From positions 62,001-126,000 of the forward strand of contig DAOUMS010000016.1 of assembly GCA_034409565.1 (NCBI GenBank): a DNA stretch of 64,000 nt, written 5' to 3'. Under the pieces are notes generated by a model. It was not told the origin of the DNA. It searched no databases and worked only from the letters and a program-made list of their open reading frames with translations. The position numbers and the translations under genes were made by a program. Numbering within the stretch: position 1 is the first letter of the stretch; each line of letters begins with the position of its first letter. Source of the DNA: E44-bin89 sp034409565 (lineage in GTDB: Bacteria; Chloroflexota; Dehalococcoidia; Dehalococcoidales; RBG-16-60-22). This document shows positions 23,313 through 32,263 of the stretch, piece by piece.

Positions 23313-23325
23313 AAGGGCTTTTTTA
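23298..23325 (+). terminator. Intrinsic terminator (attenuator) before aroF
   Basis: Stem AGCCCT (23301-23306) with AGGGCT (23314-23319), extended at the base by A-T pairs, followed by a T-tract from 23319. It lies between the leader peptide and aroF. Confidence 0.88.
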
Positions 23326-23371
23326 TTTTCCCTTTACGATGGAAAATAACCAAATACCAAGGAGAAAGAAG

Positions 23372-24451
23372 ATGATAATCATGGACTCGACAGCAACCAA
23401 AGAAGAAATCACTAACGTGGTGAAGGAAATCAAGAAGTTTGGTCTCAAGGCTGATGTCTCGCATGGGGAGTTCCGGACGGTAATCGGCCTTATCGGGGAT
23501 GAAAGGAAGGCGGACTTTTCCCACTTCGCCACCCTTCCCGGGGTGAAAGAAGCTTTCATGGTGGAAACCCCGTACAAACTAATCAGCCGGGATTACGGCC
23601 GGCGCTTTAACGGGGAGGGGGAACAGCGGCTGATAAAAGTGGGCAATGTGACCTTCGGTGGCGATGAGCTGGTGTTTATCGCCGGCCCGTGCACCATTGA
23701 AAGTCGGACGCAGCTCTTCCGCATTGCCGGGGAGGTAAAGAAAGCCGGGGCCCATGTCCTGCGGGGCGGTATCTTCAAGCCCAGGAGTTCCGTCCACTCT
23801 TTTCAGGGGCTGGGGGCCAATGGTCGTGAGGGAGCCGAGGAAGCGCTGCGCTGGCTGTACGAAGCCGGCCAGAAATTTGAGATGCCGGTGGTAACGGAGG
23901 TGCGGGGTGAGGCGCAGGTTGACCTGGTCGCCAGTTACGCTGATATAATGCAGGTTGGTGCCCGTAATATGTACAACCAGGACCTGCTGGCCAGCGTGGC
24001 CAGAGCCGAGAAACCGATACTGTTCAAACGGCACTTCGGCGCCGGGGTTGATGAGTTTTTGTCTTTCGCCGAATACATGGCGGCGGAAGGCAACAAGGAT
24101 ATTATTTTGTGCGAGCGCGGCATCCTGCCCGTGGGCAAGGGGAAAAACTACACCCGCTATACCTTTGACCTGTCGGCGATTCCGGCCATTCAGAAGGAGA
24201 CCTACCTGCCGGTGATTGCCGACCCCAGCCACGCCACCGGGCGGCAGGACCTTATTTTCAATATGAGCTGCGCGGCGGTGGCTGCCGGGGCGAGCGGCCT
24301 GATGATTGAGGCGCACTACAACCCGTCAGAGGCCATGGTGGACGGCATGCAGATGGTAACGCCGGAAGAACTGAAAGAGATTATCATCGCCTGCCAGAAA
24401 ATCCACAAGCTGATTGCTCGTCGACACCGGGAAAAGGTGTTAAGTGGATGA
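23372..24451 (+). CDS. aroF: 3-deoxy-7-phosphoheptulonate synthase (type I-beta)
   Basis: DAHP synthase condenses PEP and erythrose 4-phosphate, the first step of the aromatic pathway. The protein has 359 residues. An N-terminal ferredoxin-like regulatory domain (about 1-70, KKFGLKADVSHGEFRTVIGLIGD) precedes the TIM barrel. Barrel motifs include FIAGPCTIES, RGGIFKPRSS, DIMQVGARNMYNQ, FKRHFGA and IADPSHATGRQDL. ATG 23372 has AAGGAG at ideal spacing; an in-frame start 33 bases upstream does not. First structural gene after the attenuator. Confidence 0.96.
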   Translation: MIIMDSTATKEEITNVVKEIKKFGLKADVSHGEFRTVIGLIGDERKADFSHFATLPGVKEAFMVETPYKLISRDYGRRFNGEGEQRLIKVGNVTFGGDELVFIAGPCTIESRTQLFRIAGEVKKAGAHVLRGGIFKPRSSVHSFQGLGANGREGAEEALRWLYEAGQKFEMPVVTEVRGEAQVDLVASYADIMQVGARNMYNQDLLASVARAEKPILFKRHFGAGVDEFLSFAEYMAAEGNKDIILCERGILPVGKGKNYTRYTFDLSAIPAIQKETYLPVIADPSHATGRQDLIFNMSCAAVAAGASGLMIEAHYNPSEAMVDGMQMVTPEELKEIIIACQKIHKLIARRHREKVLSG

Positions 24452-25533
24452 GACAGGTTAACGTGGCCCTCGACCGCAAAAGCTACCCGGTGTACATCGG
24501 TCCCGGACTGCTGGCACAGGCGGGCGGCTATTTAAAGGAACGCGGGTTTGCCGGCAGGCTGGTGGTTATCACCGACGCCACCGTGCATAAACTGTACGGC
24601 GGCAAGCTGAAAAAGGCTCTGGAGGCTGATGGCTTTCCGGTCAGCATTCTGGAAGTGCCGCCTGGTGAAGAGCAGAAGTCGCTGGAGAGCGCCGGGCGAC
24701 TTTACCAGGGGCTGACCGCAGCCCGTGCGGAGCGAACAACACCCATTCTGGCGCTGGGAGGGGGCGTCATCGGCGACCTGGCCGGGTTTGTGGCCGCCAC
24801 CTACCAGAGAGGCGTGCCGCTGGTGCAGCTGCCGACGACGCTGCTGGCGCAGGTGGATAGCAGCGTTGGGGGGAAGGTGGCGGTGGACCACGGGCAGTTG
24901 AAGAACATGGTGGGCGCCTTTTACCAGCCAGCAATGGTCATCGCCGATACGGCTACATTGCCGTCCCTGCCTGACGAGGAGCTGAAAAACGGCCTGGCCG
25001 AGGTCATTAAAAGCGCGGCCATACGGGACGGCCGGTTCTTCTCCTTTCTGGAGGAGAATGTGGAAAAGCTGAAATCGCCTGGCGCGGATATTCTGGAGGA
25101 GATTGTCTTTCAGTCGGTAAGCATCAAGGCGGCGGTGGTAGCCGAGGACGAGCTGGACCTGGGGCTGAGGCAGATATTGAACTATGGCCATACCATCGGA
25201 CACGCCGTTGAGTCGGTCTCCGATTTTAAAATAAAGCACGGAAATGCGGTGGCCATCGGTATGGTGGTGGCCGCCAGAATCGCCAGTAAGCTTGGAGTGC
25301 TTGACGTGGCTGAAGTAAAAAGGCTAAAGGAATTAATTATACGGGCCGGCCTGCCCGCAGAGCTGCCCGACCTCAAGGCTGGGCAAATAATGCAGGCTAT
25401 GGAGTATGATAAAAAGGTACGGGCGGGAAAGGTGAGGTTCGTTCTGTTAAAATCAATCGGCAACGCGGTGGTGGTTGATGATGTGCCACCGCCTTTAATC
25501 GCAGAGGTCTTGGGTGAAAATGGGCCGACCTAG
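24448..25533 (+). CDS. aroB: 3-dehydroquinate synthase
   Basis: Converts DAHP to 3-dehydroquinate using NAD and a divalent metal. It has 361 residues. NAD-binding GGGVIGDLAGFVAATYQRG and the QLPTTLLAQVDSSVGGKVAVDH signature are intact, and metal ligands appear in NYGHTIGHAVE and HGNAVAIGM. Its ATG overlaps the aroF stop by 4 bases (ATGA), indicating translational coupling. Confidence 0.97.
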   Translation: MRQVNVALDRKSYPVYIGPGLLAQAGGYLKERGFAGRLVVITDATVHKLYGGKLKKALEADGFPVSILEVPPGEEQKSLESAGRLYQGLTAARAERTTPILALGGGVIGDLAGFVAATYQRGVPLVQLPTTLLAQVDSSVGGKVAVDHGQLKNMVGAFYQPAMVIADTATLPSLPDEELKNGLAEVIKSAAIRDGRFFSFLEENVEKLKSPGADILEEIVFQSVSIKAAVVAEDELDLGLRQILNYGHTIGHAVESVSDFKIKHGNAVAIGMVVAARIASKLGVLDVAEVKRLKELIIRAGLPAELPDLKAGQIMQAMEYDKKVRAGKVRFVLLKSIGNAVVVDDVPPPLIAEVLGENGPT

Positions 25534-26176
25534 AGTCTGTGCCTCCATAGTGAATAGCGACCTCGCCGCCGTCAGGCGCGTGGCGCCTCTGGTTGATTTA
25601 TACGAGGTGCGCATCGACCTTATTGGCTCCGGCTGGCGAGAGGTCGCCCGGCAGCTTAAAAAACCCTGGATTGCCTGCAATCGAAAGCCGGACGAAGGGG
25701 GGAACTGGCAGGGTGCTGAGGAAGAAAGGATTACTGAACTGCTCAGCGCCCTAGAACTGGGTGCGGGCATAATCGACATTGAGCTCAGCACAGAGGGTCT
25801 CGGGGAAGTGTTAGCGCGGATTAAGAAACGGGCAAAGTGCCTGATTTCCCATCACGACGTGGCAAAAACACCCTCACTTGATACCATGAAGGGACTGGTA
25901 CAGGAGCAGCTTAACGCCGGGGCCGACATTGCCAAGGTGGTCACCACCGCTCAAAAATTCGAGGACAATGCGAGCACCCTGCGGCTGATTCAGGAATTCC
26001 CTGGAAAAAGAATCGTCTCGTTTGCCATGGGACCGCTGGGAATGGTGAGCCGGGTCCTCTGTCCGCTTGTAGGCGGTGATTTCATCTATGCCTCCATGGC
26101 ACCGGGTCGGGAGGCGGCGCCGGGGCAGATAACGGCTGATGACCTGCGAGAAATATACAAGATGGTAGAAATATGA
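25514..26176 (+). CDS. aroD: 3-dehydroquinate dehydratase, type I
   Basis: A 220-residue type I dehydroquinase, which dehydrates 3-dehydroquinate through a Schiff base. VCASIVNSD at the N-terminus, the EVRIDLI strand, the catalytic His in LISHHDVAKTPS, and the Schiff-base lysine in ADIAKVVTTA are present. It overlaps aroB by 20 bases. The start may be GTG 25514 or ATG 25520, two codons in. AroE overlaps its stop by 4 bases. Confidence 0.95.
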   Translation: MKMGRPRVCASIVNSDLAAVRRVAPLVDLYEVRIDLIGSGWREVARQLKKPWIACNRKPDEGGNWQGAEEERITELLSALELGAGIIDIELSTEGLGEVLARIKKRAKCLISHHDVAKTPSLDTMKGLVQEQLNAGADIAKVVTTAQKFEDNASTLRLIQEFPGKRIVSFAMGPLGMVSRVLCPLVGGDFIYASMAPGREAAPGQITADDLREIYKMVEI

Positions 26177-27036
26177 GTTCCATAACCGGGAAAACAAAGG
26201 TCTGCGGGATAATTGGCGACCCCATCGAGCATACCATGTCGCCGGCGATGCATAACGCTGCCTTCAGCGCGCTCGGTCTCGACTACATCTATCTCCCTTT
26301 TCGCGTGCGGCGGGAGGAACTGCCGGGCGCCATAGCCGGTATGCGGGCATTGCATATCGTCGGGCTGAACGTGACCATACCGCACAAGGTGGCCGTAATT
26401 CCGCTTCTGGACAGGCTGGAGCCTCTGGCAGAAAAGATGGGCGCGGTCAACACCATCGTCAATAAGGACGGCGTGCTCACCGGCAGCAATACCGATGCCC
26501 CCGGCTTTCTGCAGGCACTGAGGGCGCAAAACATAGAGCCCGAAGGTAAAAAAATCGTCATACTTGGCGCCGGTGGTGCCGCCAAGGGTATTGCCTTTAT
26601 CCTTGCCGAGGCCGGTGCCAGTCTGGTCGTCCTGAACCGCACTATCTCTAAGGCGGAAGAACTGGCAGCGCAGATTGCGCGACACTATCGCCAGAACCTG
26701 AAAACGATGATATTGAGTGCAGAAAATCTAACCGGGGCGCTTGATGGGGCTGACGTGCTGGTCAATACCACCAGCGTGGGCATGGTGCCGGACGTCGACC
26801 GGACGCCGGTGTCCTCCCACCTTCTCAATCCAAAGCTGGCAGTCTACGACATTGTTTACAACCCATTGGAGACAAGGCTGCTCCGTGAGGCAAAGGCGGC
26901 TGGCGCCCGCACCATAGACGGGCTGGACATGCTCGTCTGGCAGGGCGCGCTGGCTTTTAAGCAGTGGACCGGCCGGGAAGCCCCGTTTGAAATCATGAAA
27001 CAGGCCGCGGTAAAGGCTTTAAAAAATGAAGACTAA
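26173..27036 (+). CDS. aroE: Shikimate dehydrogenase (NADP)
   Basis: Reduces 3-dehydroshikimate to shikimate; 287 residues. The substrate-binding IGDPIEHTMSPAMHNAAF and NVTIPHKVAVIP (catalytic Lys) are intact, as is the AVNTIVNKDGVLTGSNTDAPGF pattern in the linker. The Rossmann motif ILGAGGAAKGIAF and the NRT segment suggest NADP preference. It starts within an ATGA overlap with aroD, and aroK starts 11 bases before its end. Confidence 0.97.
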   Translation: MSSITGKTKVCGIIGDPIEHTMSPAMHNAAFSALGLDYIYLPFRVRREELPGAIAGMRALHIVGLNVTIPHKVAVIPLLDRLEPLAEKMGAVNTIVNKDGVLTGSNTDAPGFLQALRAQNIEPEGKKIVILGAGGAAKGIAFILAEAGASLVVLNRTISKAEELAAQIARHYRQNLKTMILSAENLTGALDGADVLVNTTSVGMVPDVDRTPVSSHLLNPKLAVYDIVYNPLETRLLREAKAAGARTIDGLDMLVWQGALAFKQWTGREAPFEIMKQAAVKALKNED

Positions 27037-27553
27037 TATTGCCCTCATCGGTTTTATGGGCACGGGAAAGACGGCGGTGGGCAGGCTGCTGGCGGAGAAG
27101 CTGGGCAAATCTTTCCTCGAGCTGGACAAGCTCATTGAGCAGAAAGCGGGCAAGAGCATTCCCGAAATCTTTCAGCAGGACGGGGAAATCGCTTTCCGTG
27201 AGCTTGAGATTGAGGCTGCCGGAGACGTGGCGAAGAGGAAAAACACGGTCATAGCCTGCGGTGGCGGCATTGTCCTGAACCAGATAAACATTGACCGGCT
27301 GAAGAAGCGCAGCGCGATTGTCTATCTGACGGCATCGGCGGAGGCGATTCTGAAGCGGGTCTCAGCCGATGAGAATGAACGTCCGCTGCTGGCAACGGCA
27401 GATAAGGCAGCGCAGGTGGAGAGGCTGCTGAAGTTCCGCCGGCCGTTCTATGAGCGTGCTGCGGACATAACCGTGGACACTGCCGGGCTGGACGTGGCCG
27501 CGGTGTGCGAGAAAATAATCGCCAGATTGAAGGGGCATGAAAGTAAACGTTGA
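27026..27553 (+). CDS. aroK: Shikimate kinase
   Basis: Phosphorylates shikimate with ATP; 175 residues. Walker A GFMGTGKTAVGRLLAE, the ELDKLIEQKAGKSIPEIF shikimate-binding region, and the ACGGGIVLN loop are all present, with the LID Arg in NERPLL. It overlaps aroE by 11 bases and aroA by 17 bases, so it is tightly coupled within the operon. Confidence 0.96.
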   Translation: MKTNIALIGFMGTGKTAVGRLLAEKLGKSFLELDKLIEQKAGKSIPEIFQQDGEIAFRELEIEAAGDVAKRKNTVIACGGGIVLNQINIDRLKKRSAIVYLTASAEAILKRVSADENERPLLATADKAAQVERLLKFRRPFYERAADITVDTAGLDVAAVCEKIIARLKGHESKR

Positions 27554-28799
27554 AAAAAGCGACCTTGGTGGCCGGGTAACCGCGCCTCCATCCAAGAGCT
27601 ATACTATAAGAGGCCTGATGTGTGCCGCGCTGGCCCGCGGGGAGAGCCAGATAATAAACCCGCTGTATGCGGATGATACCGAGGCGGCGGCCAGGGTGCT
27701 GGCTGGCATTGGTGTGGGCGTGGCACGGTCGAAAGACTTCTGGCGCGTCAGCGGTGGTAGCTTCAGACAGCCTGAAGCCGACCTCTACTGCGGCGATTCC
27801 GCGGCGGTGCTGCGGTTCATGACCGCCATCGGCTCGATAGTGCCGGGCCAGTGCCGCCTGACGGCGGGCCCTTCTCTGGCTGGGAGGCCGGTGGGGCCGC
27901 TGGTGGCGGCATTGCAGCAACTGGGTGTGGACTGCTCGGCAGATAACGGCGTGGCGCCGGTGGTGGTCAACGGGGGGAGGTTGAAGGGTGGGGAGACAGC
28001 ACTGCCCGGCGATGTCAGCTCCCAGTTCGTCTCGGCGCTACTGCTGGTCTCATCCCTTGCCGAAGGAGACATGCGCATCAGGCTGACCACACCTCTGGAA
28101 TCAAAGCCATATGTCGCCATGACCCTGGAATGTATGGCGAAATTCGGTGTAAAAGTGGCGGTCTCGGAAAAGATGGACGAATTCCGTACTTCCCGGCAGG
28201 CATACCGTCCCGCCAGTTATGCAGTGGAGGGCGACTGGTCGTCGACTTCCTACTTCCTGGCGCTGGGCGCTGTCTCAAGTGGAATTGAGATGGAGAACCT
28301 GAACCCGGGGAGTTTGCAGAGCGATAAGGCGATGCTGGAGTTCTTGCGCCAGATGGGTGCGGAGGTGAGTGTAGCGCCAGATAAAATCAAAGTAGAAGGC
28401 TCCAGGCTGAAGGCGCTGCGGGCCGACTTGTCCGACTGTATCGACCTTCTGCCCACGCTGGCCGTGCTGGCGGCGGTGGCGGAGGGAACGAGTGAGCTTG
28501 ATGGCATCAGCCGGGCGAGGCTGAAAGAATCGAACCGCGTGGCTGCCGTCTGGGAAGGGTTGGAACGGATGGGGGTGAAGGTTATTGAGGAAAAGGACAG
28601 GATGCTCATCACCGGCTCGAAACCGAAAGGTGCGATCATTGACAGCCACAACGACCACCGCATTGCCATGGCCTTCAGTGTCCCGGGCACTCTGGCGGGA
28701 AACACCACCATAAACGGTGCGGAATGCGTTAACAAGACATTTCCTGAATTCTGGGCTATACTAGGAAGCATTGGAGGCAGGGTGAAGATAGATGAGTAA
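27537..28799 (+). CDS. aroA: 3-phosphoshikimate 1-carboxyvinyltransferase (EPSP synthase)
   Basis: Joins PEP to shikimate 3-phosphate; 420 residues. N-terminal PPSKSYTIRGLMCAALA, the CGDSAAVLRFMTAI motif, and the C-terminal LKESNRVAAVWEGLERMG and DSHNDHRIAMAFSV signatures are intact. In the position of the usual LGNAGTA loop the sequence is CGDSAAVLRF, a divergence seen in class II-like enzymes, which tend to tolerate glyphosate; this is an inference from one motif. It overlaps aroK and aroC. Confidence 0.96.
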   Translation: MKVNVEKSDLGGRVTAPPSKSYTIRGLMCAALARGESQIINPLYADDTEAAARVLAGIGVGVARSKDFWRVSGGSFRQPEADLYCGDSAAVLRFMTAIGSIVPGQCRLTAGPSLAGRPVGPLVAALQQLGVDCSADNGVAPVVVNGGRLKGGETALPGDVSSQFVSALLLVSSLAEGDMRIRLTTPLESKPYVAMTLECMAKFGVKVAVSEKMDEFRTSRQAYRPASYAVEGDWSSTSYFLALGAVSSGIEMENLNPGSLQSDKAMLEFLRQMGAEVSVAPDKIKVEGSRLKALRADLSDCIDLLPTLAVLAAVAEGTSELDGISRARLKESNRVAAVWEGLERMGVKVIEEKDRMLITGSKPKGAIIDSHNDHRIAMAFSVPGTLAGNTTINGAECVNKTFPEFWAILGSIGGRVKIDE

Positions 28800-29880
28800 C
28801 AGTCTGGGCAAGCTATTTACCGTTACCAGCTTCGGTGAGAGCCACGGCAACTGCATGGGCATAGTGGTTGACGGCTGTCCGGCGGGTCTGCCACTCACCG
28901 GGGCCGATATCCAGTCAGAAGTGGCACGGAGGCGACCCGGCGCCGTCGGCACCACGGAGCGGTGGGAGCCGGACAAGGTGGAGATAATCTCCGGTGTCTA
29001 TGACGGGCGCACCACCGGCGCCCCCATCGGTATGCTCTCCTGGAATAAAGACGTTGACTCCGGCGTCTATAAGAAAAATCGGTTTGCCCTCCGCCCCGGC
29101 CACGCCGATTACACCGCCTTCGTCAAGTACGGCGGCTTTAACGATTTCCGCGGCGGCGGCCGGTTTTCGGGGCGGATAACCCTGGCCTACGTCATGGCGG
29201 GGGCCATCGCCAGGAAGTTAATCGGTCGTCTGGGCATTGATGTCTTCGCCCATACCGTTGAAATCGGTGGCATCAAAGCCAGAGCGCAGGAGTTGACTGA
29301 CATTAAGGGGAAAGCTAGAGAGAACCCGCTGTGGTGCGCCGACCCGGAAGCTGCCGGGAAGATGACGCGATTGATTGAGAAGACTCGGGAAGAGAAAGAC
29401 AGCCTGGGCGGGATTATTGAGGGCATCGCCCTCAACGTGCCTGCCGGGCTGGGTGAGCCCGTCTTCGATAACTTTGACGGGGAACTGGCCAAAGCCCTGT
29501 TCGCCATTCCGGCGGTCAAGGGAGTGGCTTTCGGTGCCGGCTTTGCCGTCGCCGGTATGAAAGGCTCGGAAAACAACGACCTTTACGATATCAGGGACGG
29601 GAAAATCATTACCCGGACCAACAACGCGGGTGGGGTGCTGGGTGGCATCAGCACCGGCATGCCGGTAATCGTGCGGGTAGCGGTCAAGCCGACGGCCTCC
29701 ATCGCCAAAAGCCAGGAGACGGTGGACATTGAGAAGATGGTAAAAACGAATCTCACGATAACGGGCCGGCATGATACCTGCATCGTCCCCCGGGCGGTGC
29801 CGGGGGTGGAGGCGATGCTCGCGGTGACCATATGCGATTTTGCCCTGCAGGCGGGGCTTATACCGGGGGTATTATCATGA
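28792..29880 (+). CDS. aroC: Chorismate synthase
   Basis: Converts EPSP to chorismate with reduced FMN; 362 residues. The three family signatures are visible: GESHGNCMGIVVDGCPAG near the N-terminus, RPGHADYTAFVKYG with FRGGGRFSGR, and the C-terminal RHDTCIVPRAVPGVEAM. It overlaps aroA by 8 bases and pheA by 4 bases (ATGA). Confidence 0.97.
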   Translation: MSNSLGKLFTVTSFGESHGNCMGIVVDGCPAGLPLTGADIQSEVARRRPGAVGTTERWEPDKVEIISGVYDGRTTGAPIGMLSWNKDVDSGVYKKNRFALRPGHADYTAFVKYGGFNDFRGGGRFSGRITLAYVMAGAIARKLIGRLGIDVFAHTVEIGGIKARAQELTDIKGKARENPLWCADPEAAGKMTRLIEKTREEKDSLGGIIEGIALNVPAGLGEPVFDNFDGELAKALFAIPAVKGVAFGAGFAVAGMKGSENNDLYDIRDGKIITRTNNAGGVLGGISTGMPVIVRVAVKPTASIAKSQETVDIEKMVKTNLTITGRHDTCIVPRAVPGVEAMLAVTICDFALQAGLIPGVLS

Positions 29881-30956
29881 ACTTGGAAGAGTTGCGCAAG
29901 CAGATTGATGATGTTGATGCCAGAATCGTTGCTCTTATTGGCGAGCGGGTGCACATTGCCGAAGAGATAGGCAGGGGCAAGCAGGCAAAGGGGAGATTGA
30001 TTGAGGACCGGGAAAGGGAAAAGAGGGTCCTGGAAAACGTCAAACGCGTTGCCCGCAAGCGTAATATCGACATTGACGGGGCAGATTTGGAACTCATTTA
30101 TGAGCGCATCATCGCTGCCTGTAAAAATAAGGAGGGTACCACGGTTGCCTTCCAGGGGGAGGTGGGTGCCTACAGCGAGGAAGCCGCGTTCCAGTTCTTC
30201 GGCACTTCAATTGAGATTAAGCCCCGCGAGACGCTGGAAGAAGTCTTCGCGTCGGTGGAACAGGGAGTGCCGTTCGGCATCATACCGGTGGAGAACTCGC
30301 TGGAAGGGAGCATTAGCCGCTCCTACGACCTTATGCTGGAGTCCGGTCTCCGTGTCTGTGGCGAGATTGAACTGAGGGTAATCCACTGTCTCATCGCCGG
30401 CCCTGATGCTAGCCTGGATACGGTGAAGAAGGTCTACTCCCACCCTCAGGCCCTGGGGCAGTGCCAGAGTTTTCTGAAACACCTGAACGTGGCGCTGATT
30501 CCCAGCTATGATACCGCCGGCAGCGTCAAGATGCTCAAAGAGCACGGCTCGGCGGACAGTGCTGCCATTGCCAGTGCCCGCGCTGCGGAAATCTATGGCA
30601 TGAAAATAATTGCCAGGGAGATAGAGGACAACCCGAACAATTTCACCCGGTTTTTTATACTGGCGAAAAAGGACTCGCCACCGAGCGGGAATGACAAGAC
30701 GTCGATAGTTTTTTCCACCAAAGACCGGCCGGGCGCGCTGTATGAAGTCCTCGGCGAGTTTTCCCGTCGCCACCTGAATCTGTCCAAGTTGGAGTCCAGG
30801 CCAACGCGGCAGAAGCCCTGGCAGTACAATTTCTATCTCGATTTTGATGGCCACCGCGAGGATGCTGCCGCCCGCGAAGCACTGACCAATGTGGAGAAGC
30901 TGTCGATTTTCCTCAAGGTACTGGGCTCGTATCCGAAAGCAAAAAGACGGACGTGA
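29877..30956 (+). CDS. pheA: Bifunctional chorismate mutase / prephenate dehydratase (P-protein)
   Basis: A 359-residue enzyme for the two steps from chorismate to phenylpyruvate. The N-terminal AroQ chorismate mutase covers residues about 1-85 (LRKQIDDVDARIVALIGERV). The prephenate dehydratase domain follows from about 90 (VAFQGEVGAYSEEAAFQFF; IPVENSLEGSI; NNFTRFFIL with the catalytic Thr). The ACT domain is at about 275-350, with the ESRP motif that binds Phe, so end-product inhibition is likely. ATG 29877 is in an ATGA overlap with aroC. Confidence 0.96.
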   Translation: MNLEELRKQIDDVDARIVALIGERVHIAEEIGRGKQAKGRLIEDREREKRVLENVKRVARKRNIDIDGADLELIYERIIAACKNKEGTTVAFQGEVGAYSEEAAFQFFGTSIEIKPRETLEEVFASVEQGVPFGIIPVENSLEGSISRSYDLMLESGLRVCGEIELRVIHCLIAGPDASLDTVKKVYSHPQALGQCQSFLKHLNVALIPSYDTAGSVKMLKEHGSADSAAIASARAAEIYGMKIIAREIEDNPNNFTRFFILAKKDSPPSGNDKTSIVFSTKDRPGALYEVLGEFSRRHLNLSKLESRPTRQKPWQYNFYLDFDGHREDAAAREALTNVEKLSIFLKVLGSYPKAKRRT

Positions 30957-30965
30957 GGTAAATAC

Positions 30966-31835
30966 GTGAAGGTTGCCATAATTGGTGGTTCGGGGAAAAT
31001 GGGGCGCTGGTTTGCCCGCCACTTGCTGGCCGAGGGCAACGAGGTAATAATCAGTGGTCGCACTGGGAGCAGGGTTAGAGAAGCTGTGGAGGAACTTGGC
31101 GTTGATGCTGCCCCAAATGCAGAGGCGGTCAAAGGGGCCGAGGTGGTATTGCTCTCCGTGCCCATAGAGACTTTTGAGGACATTGTTACCGAGCTGGCCC
31201 CGCATATCCAGCCAGAGCAGGTGGTAATAGATGTTACCTCGGTGAAGGTCATGCCCGTGGCCGCCATGCACCGGCATTTGCAGACCAGGCGGATACTGGG
31301 GACGCATCCCCTCTTTGGGCCGGGGGCGCAGGGAATTGCCGACCAGAATTTTGTATTGACTCCGACCAGTGATGAGGAAAGAACCCTTGCCGGGAAAGTA
31401 AGGGATTATCTGGGAAAGAGGGGTGCCAGAGTCAGCCTGATGACGCCCGAAGAGCACGACCATAAAATGGCCATGATTCTGGGGCTTTCCCATTTTATTG
31501 CCATTGTGGCTGCCGATACGCTCCTCAGTTTTAACCGGGACACGCAACCCGCGACGCTCGGCAGCACGACTTACAAGGTGCTGCTGACCCTGGTGGAGAG
31601 CGTTATCTCGGAGAACCCGGAGCTTTATGCCTCTATCCAGATGAATTTGCCCGGAGTCCCGGAAATTGAGGCGCTGCTTCAGGGAAAGGTGGTGGCGTGG
31701 GCGGAAATGGTGAAGAAAAAGGACCGGGACGCATTTATCCGGCAGATGAAAACGCTGAAAAGCAGAATGGAAAAGGATAACCCCGATTTTGGCAAGGCCT
31801 ATGAGAACATGTACCGGCTTGCCTCGGGGTTATAG
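30966..31835 (+). CDS. tyrA: Prephenate dehydrogenase
   Basis: A 289-residue TyrA for the tyrosine branch. The N-terminal Rossmann motif IIGGSGKMGRWFARHL is followed by VLLSVPIETFEDIV and the catalytic-site GTHPLFGPGA. The His in LGLSHFIAIVAADTL is typical. There is no ACT domain, so feedback control may differ from pheA; the upstream attenuator could compensate. It starts at GTG with GAGGT seven bases upstream and is the last gene of the aro operon. Confidence 0.94.
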   Translation: MKVAIIGGSGKMGRWFARHLLAEGNEVIISGRTGSRVREAVEELGVDAAPNAEAVKGAEVVLLSVPIETFEDIVTELAPHIQPEQVVIDVTSVKVMPVAAMHRHLQTRRILGTHPLFGPGAQGIADQNFVLTPTSDEERTLAGKVRDYLGKRGARVSLMTPEEHDHKMAMILGLSHFIAIVAADTLLSFNRDTQPATLGSTTYKVLLTLVESVISENPELYASIQMNLPGVPEIEALLQGKVVAWAEMVKKKDRDAFIRQMKTLKSRMEKDNPDFGKAYENMYRLASGL

Positions 31836-31838
31836 TCT

Positions 31839-32180
31839 TTATTTCACCTCATAGGCGCCGAAAATAAAGTCCAGGTCTTCCTGTAAGGCTGACACCTTCT
31901 CCGGGGAGAAGAGCTTATCATCAATGTCCAGCATTACCTTGGTTTCCGTTCTGGCGGAGCCAACAACGTGGGCCCGCAGGCATTCCCTTTCTTTGCCTGA
32001 CGCGTCCTGAACTCTGAAGGTCAGCGTGCCCCGCGTGATGAACGAAGAGGTATCGTTGGGCAGGGCGTACGTTTCCATCTTTTCCTCGCCCAGACCGACT
32101 CCCTGCTTCCGGATGGAATCCCTTATTTCGGCGTAGAACAGTTCGGGGTTAACTTCCTGGTAGGTCTTTCTTATCTGCAT
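31839..32180 (-). CDS. Conserved hypothetical protein
   Basis: A 113-residue soluble protein with no recognised family. It begins MQIRKTYQEVNPELFYAEIRD and ends in an acidic stretch (LDFIFGAYEVK). The pattern of alternating strands and an Arg-rich middle (GSARTETKVMLDID) resembles a small alpha/beta fold. GAGG precedes the ATG by 8 bases. It is convergent with tyrA, 3 bases apart, with no terminator visible between them. Confidence 0.7.
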   Translation of the reverse strand: MQIRKTYQEVNPELFYAEIRDSIRKQGVGLGEEKMETYALPNDTSSFITRGTLTFRVQDASGKERECLRAHVVGSARTETKVMLDIDDKLFSPEKVSALQEDLDFIFGAYEVK

Positions 32181-32263
32181 GTATAGAACCTCTGCCTCCC
32201 TACCTAAATAATTGGATTTTCCCCGCCGTTTGTCAAGTAAAACTAAGTGATAAAAGTGTGTAA

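Noticed and set aside
30207..31547. A 446-codon minus-strand reading frame opposite pheA and tyrA
   Set aside because: It is antisense to two clearly assigned enzymes; long antisense frames are expected in GC-rich genes.
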